This document shows, piece after piece, positions 1 through 5,972 of a stretch of DNA of 6,501 nt. The translations under genes were made by a program, and so were the position numbers. The DNA is from an uncultured Oscillospiraceae bacterium. Its GTDB lineage: Bacteria; Bacillota; Clostridia; Oscillospirales; Oscillospiraceae. The stretch is taken from positions 1 through 6,501 of the forward strand of contig CAJUEC010000062.1 in NCBI GenBank assembly GCA_910585155.1, given 5' to 3'. Below the pieces are notes generated by a model. The model made no database searches. It had not been told where the DNA came from and saw nothing but the letters and a program-made list of their open reading frames with translations. Positions within the stretch are counted from its first letter, which is position 1. Each line of letters starts with the position of its first letter.

Positions 1-13
1 AATCCCGCCTCGC

Positions 14-36
14 CTGACGAGAAAATCTCTCGTCAG
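14..36. repeat. Perfect 9-bp inverted repeat (hairpin) beyond the kinase gene
   Basis: CTGACGAGA (14-22) is followed by the loop AAATC and the exact reverse complement TCTCGTCAG (28-36). It lies about 80 bp beyond the stop of the leftward histidine kinase gene, so it could end or stabilise that transcript or a convergent one. Neither side carries a run of T, so it does not meet the usual intrinsic-terminator pattern. It could also be a dispersed palindromic repeat. The rest of positions 1-116 shows no gene that I can support. Confidence 0.5.
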
Positions 37-116
37 CTGGCATTCTTCGAGATATGAAACAGTCTCTTAGAGGGCGGGCCGGGAGCGGAGGATATCGGCG
101 CCATTGGGGCCGCTTT

Positions 117-1499
117 TCAGGCCTGGGGGGTGCCTGCGGCCTGACGGCTGTCGGGCTGCGGGACCCCGGCGGGGTGCGACAGCCGGCTGTGAGCGGGCGC
201 GGACTCCTCCATCGGCAGCAGGACGTCCAGGTGGAACACCTGCCCGTCGGTCCGCACGCTGAGCACGCCGCCCAGCCGCTCCACCATCAGCTGGATGCTC
301 TTCATGCCGAAGCCGTGGATCCGGCTGTCCTGGCGGGTCACGGGCAGCCCGTCCGCAAACTCCAGCTGCCCGGTGTAGTAATTCCAGATGTGAATGACCG
401 CACAGCCGCCGAACTGGCGGATGCTCACATCGATGATCCGCTTGTCCGGGTCCTCCACCAGGGCCGTGCTCTTGATGGCGTTGTCAATGGCGTTGACGAA
501 CAGGAAATAGAGGCTCATGCCGTCAAACCGGCTCAGCTGGTCGGTGCAGACCGTGCAGCACAGGGTAATCTGGTCCTGGGCGCACAGGGCGTTCATGTTG
601 CGCAGGAGGACGTCCAGCACGTCGCTGCCGGTGCGCACCGAGGCGGAATAGCTGTCCACCGCCTGGCGCACCATATTCAGATCGGGCAGCACCACCTGGT
701 TCCGGTCCGCCAGCGCCTGGGCGTGGGCCAGCACGTGCTTGATGTCGTGGACGGCGATGTTGACCTGCTCCACGCTGCTCTTCCACTGCTCGTACTGCCG
801 CTCGGAGTCGGCCAGCAGGCGCCGCATGATCAGGGCCTGGGACCGCTCCTCCTCCCAGCGGGAGATATAGATTTGAATGATGAGGGCAAAGACGCAGCCA
901 ATGATGGCGTAGACGCACACGGCGGCCTCGTACTGTACGCTCTCCCCGGTGTGGTCCGCCACCAGCCGGTTGACGCCGATGCACAGAAAGATGATGGTGG
1001 CGGACAGCACATTCAGGGGCCGGTTTCTGCCGCCGGGGCGGATATGTTTGGCAAACAGCGCGTAAACTAGGATGTAGACCCCGGCAAAGACCAGTACCTC
1101 CAGAGGGACGCCCAGGGCGGGGACCCGCGCCAGCACCGCGCCCACCGGCGGGATCAGGCGGAACAGGATGGTGAGCTTGTTGGCGATGTGCTGGGTGGCG
1201 AAGCCCGCCATGCAGGCGGAGACCACGGTGGAGGCCTTCCCCTCAAAGCAGACCACGGCGCACAGCACCCGCCAGGCCATGAGCAGGAAGTACCAGAGAA
1301 ACCGGAGCATGCTGGAGCCCTGGGGGATGCCGGTGAGGGTACCCACCAGGAACATGAGGGGCAGTCCAAGCCAGTGGTACAGCCTGGGGTGCTTCCGCTT
1401 TTTAAAATGGCCCAGGAAGAGGCCCTCCGCGATGACGATTTCACACAGGTAGGCGAAGGCCTCCAGATGGGGGAGCAGCGTGTGAAAGGAAAATCCCAT
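117..1499 (-). CDS. Sensor histidine kinase, GHKL/AgrC-like (HPK10-type)
   Basis: A 460-residue membrane sensor kinase that should phosphorylate the LytTR regulator encoded just upstream. The N-terminal half is very hydrophobic, with about six or seven membrane segments (roughly 12-30, 43-60, 65-85, 92-116, 122-150, 163-180 and 190-212). A linker starting with WEEERSQ (215-221) leads to the dimerisation/phospho-acceptor region HDIKH (251-255), where H251 is the likely phosphorylated histidine. The GHKL ATPase domain follows: N-box NAIDNA (336-341, N336 and N340) and glycine-rich lid GFGMKSI (396-402). The domain should end near residue 430 (FHLDVLLPM). The last 30 residues (EESAPAHSRL onward) are an extra Ala/Pro/Gln-rich tail encoded across inverted repeats. 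The ATG at 1499 lies 6 nt after the regulator's stop. Its ribosome site is weak (six G at 1510-1515, 10 nt away), which suggests translational coupling. The ligand is unknown; no agrB or agrD peptide gene is in the window. The family call is firm, the signal is not. Confidence 0.9.
   Translation of the reverse strand: MGFSFHTLLPHLEAFAYLCEIVIAEGLFLGHFKKRKHPRLYHWLGLPLMFLVGTLTGIPQGSSMLRFLWYFLLMAWRVLCAVVCFEGKASTVVSACMAGFATQHIANKLTILFRLIPPVGAVLARVPALGVPLEVLVFAGVYILVYALFAKHIRPGGRNRPLNVLSATIIFLCIGVNRLVADHTGESVQYEAAVCVYAIIGCVFALIIQIYISRWEEERSQALIMRRLLADSERQYEQWKSSVEQVNIAVHDIKHVLAHAQALADRNQVVLPDLNMVRQAVDSYSASVRTGSDVLDVLLRNMNALCAQDQITLCCTVCTDQLSRFDGMSLYFLFVNAIDNAIKSTALVEDPDKRIIDVSIRQFGGCAVIHIWNYYTGQLEFADGLPVTRQDSRIHGFGMKSIQLMVERLGGVLSVRTDGQVFHLDVLLPMEESAPAHSRLSHPAGVPQPDSRQAAGTPQA
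145..190. repeat. Nested inverted repeats in the 3' end of the kinase gene
   Basis: CGGCTGTCG (145-153) is matched by its reverse complement CGACAGCCG (177-185). Inside lies a second hairpin, ACCCC (163-167) with loop GGC and GGGGT (171-175). A third element, the perfect 12-bp palindrome ACAGCCGGCTGT (179-190), overlaps the right arm and could form a competing structure. All of it lies within the codons for the kinase's extra C-terminal tail, just before the stop at 117-119. It may be a transcript-end structure or a palindromic repeat read into the frame. No T-run follows on the minus strand. Confidence 0.6.
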
Positions 1500-1505
1500 C
1501 CCTGT

Positions 1506-2219
1506 TCAGCCCCCCAGATATTGGTTGAGCCGGGTCAGAAACTCCTTCTTCCTGGACCGGCCGATCTTCACCCGCTCCGTCCCCACGGTGATCTCATCCC
1601 CGTGGAGGCCGGTGACATAGCGCAGGTTTACCAGCACCGAGGCGCTGCACCGGGCAAACTCCCGGGCCTGGAGCTCCCGCTCCCGGTCGCTCAGGCCGCC
1701 GTAGGAGCAGATCACCTCCTGGGCGGTGTGGAACATCAGGTTGTGGCCCTTTACCTCTATATAGAGAATGTCCGAGGAGGAGGCCACCCGGAGGCCCTCC
1801 TTGGTCTTGATCCGGACGGGGATGCCCTGCCGCTGGCCCAGCACCCGCACCGCCTTGTCCAGCTTCACCGACAGGCTGTTGTAGTTGATGGGCTTGATGC
1901 AGTAGTCGATGGCGTCCACCTCATAGCCGCTGGGGGCGTACTGGGGCATGTTGGTGATGAAAAACAGCACGGCCATGCTGCCCCGCTCCCGCAGGACCCG
2001 GGCGGCCCCCAGGCCGTCCATCCAGCCGTCACCCAAGTCCACATCCATGAACACCATGTCGTCGATGCTCCGGCTGTCCGCCAGGAAGGCCTCCGCCCGG
2101 CCGTAGGTGCGGATGTGGAACAGGCATTCACGCTCGGCGCTGTAGCGGGCGAGACACTCCTCCAGATAAGCGGCGTAGCTGGGGTCATCCTCTATAATGG
2201 CGGCGAAATACTGCTTCAT
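1506..2219 (-). CDS. LytTR-family response regulator (AgrA/LytR-like)
   Basis: A 237-residue two-component response regulator that binds DNA through a LytTR domain. Residues 1-122 form the receiver. The acidic pocket is E10-D11-D12, the phospho-acceptor is D59 in VFMDVDLGD, the switch Thr is T89 in FFITNMPQ, and the conserved Lys-Pro is K109-P110. Residues from about 133 to 235 form the LytTR domain, with the hallmarks ILYIEVKGHNLMFHT (151-165), a VNLRYV segment (197-202) and a basic IGRSRKKEF stretch (219-227). Its length is normal for the family. The ATG at 2219 is chosen because GGAGGG (2227-2232) sits 7 nt upstream and the receiver begins directly with MKQYFAAIIEDD. The open frame continues upstream without family sequence. 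It is the first gene of an operon with the kinase, read from the promoter at 2251-2279 with a leader of about 25 nt. Its targets are not shown. The divergent catabolic operon is a candidate, as is autoregulation. Confidence 0.93.
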   Translation of the reverse strand: MKQYFAAIIEDDPSYAAYLEECLARYSAERECLFHIRTYGRAEAFLADSRSIDDMVFMDVDLGDGWMDGLGAARVLRERGSMAVLFFITNMPQYAPSGYEVDAIDYCIKPINYNSLSVKLDKAVRVLGQRQGIPVRIKTKEGLRVASSSDILYIEVKGHNLMFHTAQEVICSYGGLSDRERELQAREFARCSASVLVNLRYVTGLHGDEITVGTERVKIGRSRKKEFLTRLNQYLGG

Positions 2220-2226
2220 CGGGCAG

Positions 2227-2232
2227 CCCTCC
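2227..2232 (-). promoter_or_regulatory. Ribosome binding site of the response regulator
   Basis: On the minus strand this reads GGAGGG with 7 nt to the ATG at 2219, preceded by AGGAAGG. It fixes the regulator start at 2219 rather than at any upstream codon of the longer open frame. Confidence 0.8.
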
Positions 2233-2250
2233 CTTCCTCTGGTTTCCTCT

Positions 2251-2279
2251 ATTTTATCCACTCCCGGAACCCTTGTCAA
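2251..2279 (-). promoter_or_regulatory. Strong sigma-A-type promoter for the two-component operon
   Basis: On the minus strand TTGACA (2279-2274, a perfect -35) is followed by exactly 17 bp and then TAAAAT (2256-2251, five of six matches to the -10). Transcription should begin near 2244, giving a leader of about 25 nt that carries the regulator's ribosome site. The near-consensus elements suggest substantial basal expression of the regulator and kinase. Confidence 0.8.
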
Positions 2280-2317
2280 TAGTGCCAGATTGAGTCGGGA
2301 GGGGTTTGGAACTTTGT

Positions 2318-2333
2318 GCAAATTGTAAATTGC
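2318..2333. promoter_or_regulatory. Operator-like imperfect palindrome in the divergent control region
   Basis: GCAAATTGTAAATTGC has arms GCAAATT and AAATTGC around a central GT. Six of seven arm positions pair; the A:A pair is the mismatch. It sits in an AT-rich patch of an otherwise GC-rich window, about 32 bp upstream of the candidate -35 of the catabolic operon and about 40 bp behind the -35 of the regulator promoter. The hexamer GTAAAT at 2325-2330 recurs at 2337-2342. These traits fit a binding site for a transcription factor, but I cannot name the protein. It does not resemble the paired direct repeats typical of AgrA-like LytTR sites. Confidence 0.4.
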
Positions 2334-2364
2334 GCCGTAAATCATGCAGTTTATTCCACTGCTC

Positions 2365-2393
2365 TTGAAATGAAAACTCCGGCAGAATAAAGT
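2365..2393 (+). promoter_or_regulatory. Candidate promoter of the uronide operon
   Basis: TTGAAA (2365-2370, five of six to the -35 consensus) is followed by 17 bp and TAAAGT (2388-2393, four of six to the -10). Transcription would begin near 2400, about 25 nt before the GTG start of the hydrolase. It is weaker than the divergent promoter, as expected for an inducible operon needing an activator or relief from a repressor. Other AT-rich hexamers upstream could serve instead, so the assignment is tentative. Confidence 0.35.
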
Positions 2394-2410
2394 GGTAAAC
2401 GACACGAAAG

Positions 2411-2417
2411 AGGGGGG
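2411..2417 (+). promoter_or_regulatory. Ribosome binding site that selects the GTG start of the GH2 gene
   Basis: AGGGGGG lies 7 nt before GTG 2425. The in-frame ATG at 2434 would be 16 nt away and the GTG at 2392 lies upstream of this site, so GTG 2425 is the best-supported start. Confidence 0.65.
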
Positions 2418-2424
2418 ACTCCAA

Positions 2425-4344
2425 GTGCGAAAAATGGTAAATATCAACAAGGATTGGGTGTTCACCGGGCCGGACGGCTCAACCCGCCCGGTGAATGTGC
2501 CCCACACCTGGAACAGCGTGGACGGCCAGGACGGGGGCAACGACTACTGGCGGGGGACCTGCGTCTATGAAAAGAACTTCCCCAGGCCGGATTTCGCCCC
2601 GGACCAGCGGGTTTACCTGGAATTCCAGGGAGTGAACGCCTCGGCCGCGGTGGAGCTGAACGGCTCGGAGGTGGGCAGCCACGACGGGGGCTACTCCACC
2701 TTCCGCTGGGACGTGACGGACCTGCTCCAGGCCGAAAACCGGCTCACCGTCCGGGCGGACAACAGCCGGAACGACCGGGTGTACCCTCAGAAGGCGGATT
2801 TCACCTTCTACGGCGGCATCTACCGGGACGTGAATCTCATCATCGTGAACAAGGACCACTTCGACCTGGACTACTACGGCGGCCCCGGTCTGAAGATCAC
2901 CCCGGGGGTGGACGGCAAGGACGGCCGGGTGCGGGTGGAGACCTTCCATCAGGTCAGCGGCGCCCAGGTCAAGATCAAGCTGCTGGACGCCGAGGGCAGG
3001 ACGGTGGCCGTGGGCACCGGGACGGACATCACCCTGGCGGTGGCCAACGTCCATCTGTGGGATGGGGTGGAGGACCCGTACCTCTACACCTGTGAGGCGG
3101 AGCTGATGGTGGACGGCGCGGCGGTGGACCGAATCAGCGCCCGGTTCGGGGTGCGGACCTTCTCGGTGGACCCCCAGAAGGGCTTCTTCCTCAATGGGCG
3201 CAGCTATCCCCTCAGGGGGGTGAGCCGCCACCAGGACTGGAGGGGCCTGGGCAACGCCCTGACGCGGGAGCACCACGACGCGGACATGGCCATGATCCGG
3301 GAGATGGGGGCCAACACCATCCGGCTGGCCCACTATCAGCACGACCAGTATTTCTATGACCTGTGCGACCAGTACGGCATGGTGGTGTGGGCGGAGATCC
3401 CCTATATCTCCGAGCACATGCCCAACGGCCGGGAGAACACCCTCTCCCAGGCCAGGGAGCTGGTGATTCAGAACTACAACCACCCCTCCATCGTGGTTTG
3501 GGGTGTGTCCAATGAGATCACCATCTCCACCAAGGATAAAAAGGATATGCTGGACAACCACCGGGCGCTCAACGACCTGTACCATGAGCTGGACCCCAGC
3601 CGGCTGACCACCCTGGCCTGCTACGCCATGTGCGGGCCCTTCAACCGCTCCGCCCACATCACCGACGTGGTGAGCTGGAACCTGTACCTTGGCTGGTACG
3701 TGCCGGGGCTGTTCCTCAACGACCTGTGGATGGATTTTTTCCATCTGCGCTATCCCAACCGGGCGCTGGGCTACTCGGAGTACGGCTGCGAGGCCATGCC
3801 CAACCTCCACTCCTCCAAGCCCCGCCGGGGAGACCACACCGAGGAGTACCAGTGCGTGTACCACGAGTACATGCTGCGGTGCTTCGACAGGCACCCCTAT
3901 CTGTGGGCCACCCACGTGTGGAACATGTTCGACTTTGCCGCCGATGCCCGGGACCAGGGGGGCGAGCCGGGGATGAACCACAAGGGGCTGGTGACCTTTG
4001 ACCGCAAGACAAGGAAGGACAGCTTCTACCTGTACAAGGCGTGGTGGAGCGGCGAGCCCTTCGTCCACATCTGCGGCAGCCGGTATGTGGACCGGTCGGA
4101 GGAAGTGGCCACGGTGAAGGTGTACTCCAACCAGGAGCGGGTGGCGCTGTACGCCAACGGGGAGCTGGTGGAGGAGAAGACCGGGGACAAGGTGTTCGAG
4201 TTCCAGGTGCCGCTGGAGGGCACGGTGGAGCTGGAGGCGGAGGCGGGCAGATTCACCGACCGGTGCCTGATCCGGAGGGTGGACACCCCCAACCCGGCCT
4301 ATAAACTCCAGGGGAAAAGTTCTAATAGTGCCAACTGGGTCTGA
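2425..4344 (+). CDS. Glycoside hydrolase family 2, probable cytoplasmic beta-glucuronidase
   Basis: A 639-residue retaining exo-glycosidase. An N-terminal sugar-binding beta-sandwich (about 5-140) contains the GH2 hallmark YGGIYRDV (129-136). An Ig-like domain follows (about 145-247), then the TIM barrel (about 250-545) and a C-terminal beta domain (VYSNQERVALYANGELV, 566-582). The catalytic acid/base is E364 in SNE (362-364) after NHPSIVVWG; the nucleophile is E452 in YSEYGCEA (450-457). N518-H519-K520 aligns with the Asn-x-Lys motif that binds the carboxylate of glucuronate in beta-glucuronidases. However, barrel segments such as RHQDW (268-272) and the AHYQHDQYFYDL run (302-313) look like the branch usually annotated beta-galactosidase, where similar N-x-K-G stretches also occur. 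The glucuronidase call therefore leans on context: a GPH symporter and mannonate dehydratase follow. No signal peptide is visible, so it acts on imported substrate. A beta-galactosidase or beta-galacturonidase is the main alternative. Family certain; substrate moderate. Confidence 0.9.
   Translation: MRKMVNINKDWVFTGPDGSTRPVNVPHTWNSVDGQDGGNDYWRGTCVYEKNFPRPDFAPDQRVYLEFQGVNASAAVELNGSEVGSHDGGYSTFRWDVTDLLQAENRLTVRADNSRNDRVYPQKADFTFYGGIYRDVNLIIVNKDHFDLDYYGGPGLKITPGVDGKDGRVRVETFHQVSGAQVKIKLLDAEGRTVAVGTGTDITLAVANVHLWDGVEDPYLYTCEAELMVDGAAVDRISARFGVRTFSVDPQKGFFLNGRSYPLRGVSRHQDWRGLGNALTREHHDADMAMIREMGANTIRLAHYQHDQYFYDLCDQYGMVVWAEIPYISEHMPNGRENTLSQARELVIQNYNHPSIVVWGVSNEITISTKDKKDMLDNHRALNDLYHELDPSRLTTLACYAMCGPFNRSAHITDVVSWNLYLGWYVPGLFLNDLWMDFFHLRYPNRALGYSEYGCEAMPNLHSSKPRRGDHTEEYQCVYHEYMLRCFDRHPYLWATHVWNMFDFAADARDQGGEPGMNHKGLVTFDRKTRKDSFYLYKAWWSGEPFVHICGSRYVDRSEEVATVKVYSNQERVALYANGELVEEKTGDKVFEFQVPLEGTVELEAEAGRFTDRCLIRRVDTPNPAYKLQGKSSNSANWV
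2461..2495 (+). repeat. Perfect 10-bp hairpin early in the GH2 coding sequence
   Basis: TTCACCGGGC (2461-2470) and GCCCGGTGAA (2486-2495) are exact reverse complements separated by 15 nt. Two further G:U pairs could extend the stem at its base. It starts 36 nt after the GTG codon, so a folded mRNA here could slow early elongation. It could equally be chance in GC-rich coding DNA (residues 13-24). Confidence 0.45.
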
Positions 4345-4363
4345 CGCAGACAAAATGCGATTT

Positions 4364-4371
4364 AAAGGAGG
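4364..4371 (+). promoter_or_regulatory. Strong ribosome binding site of the symporter gene
   Basis: AAAGGAGG lies 7 nt before the ATG at 4379 and fixes that start over the in-frame ATGs at 4328 and 4355, which lack such a site. The 34-nt gap after the hydrolase stop holds no terminator-like hairpin, supporting cotranscription. Confidence 0.85.
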
Positions 4372-4378
4372 AGAATCC

Positions 4379-5959
4379 ATGAGCCAAGAACCCAATACCG
4401 GCCTGAACAGGGCCAAGCCGTACCAATTGGTGCTGTTTCCCCTGAACAACGGCGCCACCAACGTGTATTTCGTCCTGATCTTGTCCTACGTAGCTCAGTT
4501 TGGCTCCAGTATTCTGAAGCTGGGCATGTTCGCCTCTATCATGGTCACCGTGATGCGGGTGGCCGACGCTGTCACCGACCCCATCATCGGGGCCATGATG
4601 GACCGCACCAGCACCAAGATCGGCAAATTCCGGCCCTTCATGATTCTGGGCAGCGCAGTCATGGCGGTGAGCGTGGTCTGCCTGTACGTGCTCACCCCGC
4701 TGATCCCCGAGACCATGATGTGGCTGCGCTACGTGGCCTTCGTGGTGGTCTACTTCGTGTGGGTCATCGGCTACACCTTCCAGACCTCCTGCACCCGGGC
4801 GGGCCAGACGGTGCTCACCAACGACCCCAACCAGCGGCCCATGTTTACCATCTTCAACACGGTGGGCAGCCTCTTGGGTATGGGCGTGATGCAGTTCATG
4901 ATTCCCCTCATCAAGGGGATGTACGACGTGAAGGACGCGGCGGGCAACGTCATCGTGTCCGGCTACTCCGACCCCATGGTGTTCCGCATCATCACCCCCA
5001 TCGGCATCGCCATCTCCGTGCTGCTCACCGCCCTGGCCATCATCGGCATCGCCGAGAAGGACAACCCCAAATACTACGGCATCGGCGGGGACAAGCAGGA
5101 AAAGGTGAAAATGTCCGAGTATCTGGAGATCATCAAGGACAACAAGCCCATGCAGCGGCTCATGGTGGCGGGCGCGGGGTGCAAGCTGGCCCTGGCCATC
5201 GCCACCAACACCACCGTCCTGCTGGCCCTGTACGGCATTCTGATGGGCAATTACAACTCCCTGTACCTGCCCATGATGGTGCTGGGCTACGTGTGCGCGG
5301 TGCCCTTCTTCCTGCTGAGTATGCGCACATCCCAGAAGCTGGGCCAGCGGGCCTCCCTGATCCGCTACGTGTCGGTGGCCCTGGTCTGCTACGTGGGCGT
5401 ACTGGCCCTGCTGCTGTTCAGCCAGAACGGCGACCCGGCCCGGATGCTGTCCTTCCCCTTCCAGGGCGGCGGCGCCATCAATCTGTACACCATCCTGTTC
5501 ATCGTGTGCTTCGGCATCGGCTACGGTGCCTACTACGCCACCGCCGACATGCCCATACCCATGGTGGCGGACTGCTCCGATTACGAGACCTACCGCTCCG
5601 GCAAGTATATCCCCGGCATCATGGGGACCCTGTTCTCCCTGGTGGATAAGCTGGTGTCCTCCCTGGCCCAGACCCTGGTGGCGTTCATCTTCCTCATCTG
5701 CGCGGGGCTCAGTGACCTGCCCACCGACAGCACCCCCTACTCCGGCGGCATCAAGGTGGCGGTGATCGTCATGTTCTGCGTCATCCCCATGCTGGCCTGG
5801 GCGGCGACGCTGATTGCCATGAAGGGCTACACCCTGACGGGGGAGAAGATGAAGACCATCCAGGCGGTAAACGCCGCCCGCAAGGAGGCGCTGGCCGGCG
5901 GCATGAGCCTGGAGCAGGCAATGAAGAGCATTACCGACGATACAGTAAAAGTAAAATAA
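4379..5959 (+). CDS. GPH-family sugar (glucuronide) : cation symporter, MelB/UidB-like
   Basis: A 526-residue membrane symporter of the glycoside-pentoside-hexuronide family (major facilitator superfamily). It would carry an intact glycoside into the cell with H+ or Na+. About twelve hydrophobic segments span residues 15-485. The family signature DAVTDPIIG (63-71), with D63 and D67 matching the cation-site aspartates of MelB helix II, is followed by the loop MMDRTSTKIGKFRPF (73-87). The second conserved region is MPIPMVADCSDYETYRSGKY (391-410), with K424 in the next helix at the position of a functionally important MelB lysine. No IIA-type regulatory domain is fused. The protein is somewhat longer than the usual 450-500 residues, owing to a loop at about 178-200 and a soluble, probably helical C-terminal tail (487-526). 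Lying between a GH2 hydrolase and mannonate dehydratase, its cargo is most likely a beta-glucuronide. Family certain, cargo inferred. Confidence 0.92.
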   Translation: MSQEPNTGLNRAKPYQLVLFPLNNGATNVYFVLILSYVAQFGSSILKLGMFASIMVTVMRVADAVTDPIIGAMMDRTSTKIGKFRPFMILGSAVMAVSVVCLYVLTPLIPETMMWLRYVAFVVVYFVWVIGYTFQTSCTRAGQTVLTNDPNQRPMFTIFNTVGSLLGMGVMQFMIPLIKGMYDVKDAAGNVIVSGYSDPMVFRIITPIGIAISVLLTALAIIGIAEKDNPKYYGIGGDKQEKVKMSEYLEIIKDNKPMQRLMVAGAGCKLALAIATNTTVLLALYGILMGNYNSLYLPMMVLGYVCAVPFFLLSMRTSQKLGQRASLIRYVSVALVCYVGVLALLLFSQNGDPARMLSFPFQGGGAINLYTILFIVCFGIGYGAYYATADMPIPMVADCSDYETYRSGKYIPGIMGTLFSLVDKLVSSLAQTLVAFIFLICAGLSDLPTDSTPYSGGIKVAVIVMFCVIPMLAWAATLIAMKGYTLTGEKMKTIQAVNAARKEALAGGMSLEQAMKSITDDTVKVK

Positions 5960-5965
5960 GGAGGG
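5958..5965 (+). promoter_or_regulatory. Ribosome binding site of uxuA overlapping the symporter stop codon
   Basis: AAGGAGGG includes the last two bases of the symporter TAA stop and lies 7 nt before GTG 5973. The alternative ATG at 5979 would be 13 nt away, so GTG is preferred. The overlap favours translational coupling within one operon. Confidence 0.75.
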
Positions 5966-5972
5966 AAAGCCC

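Noticed and set aside
54..1070. Open frame on the plus strand across the kinase gene
   Set aside because: Lies opposite the GHKL kinase, whose motifs are unambiguous; no ribosome site and no recognisable domain.
117..2219. Complete agr-type quorum-sensing locus
   Set aside because: The kinase and regulator are AgrC/AgrA-like, but no AgrB-like peptidase or AgrD-like peptide gene lies in the window. The families are broad and used for many signals.
1188..2282. Open frame on the plus strand across the response regulator and kinase start
   Set aside because: Lies opposite two well-supported genes and runs through the divergent promoter; composition is that of an antisense shadow.
2266..2312. 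GGAAC repeated at 2266-2270 and 2308-2312 (42 bp apart), and TTTAT-CCACT similarity at 2253-2262 and 2350-2360
   Set aside because: Both repeats are too short or imperfect to separate from chance in a 205-bp gap, although the 42-bp spacing is four helical turns.
2346..2354. Single match to an AgrA-like LytTR half-site (GCAGTTTAT)
   Set aside because: LytTR regulators usually bind two direct repeats about 21-22 bp apart. No convincing second copy lies at that distance on either side.
2365..2380. Possible catabolite-responsive element (TTGAAATGAAAACTCC)
   Set aside because: It lacks the central CG and the second half of the CcpA site consensus.
2220..2540. N-terminal extension of the response regulator
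   Set aside because: The frame stays open upstream of 2219, but it crosses the promoter and the divergent gene. The receiver domain and ribosome site both place the start at 2219.
2479..4461. Long open frame on the minus strand across the GH2 gene
   Set aside because: It is the antisense of a well-supported GH2 gene. The product is rich in Val, His, Gln and Pro with no recognisable domain, as expected from high-GC third-position bias.
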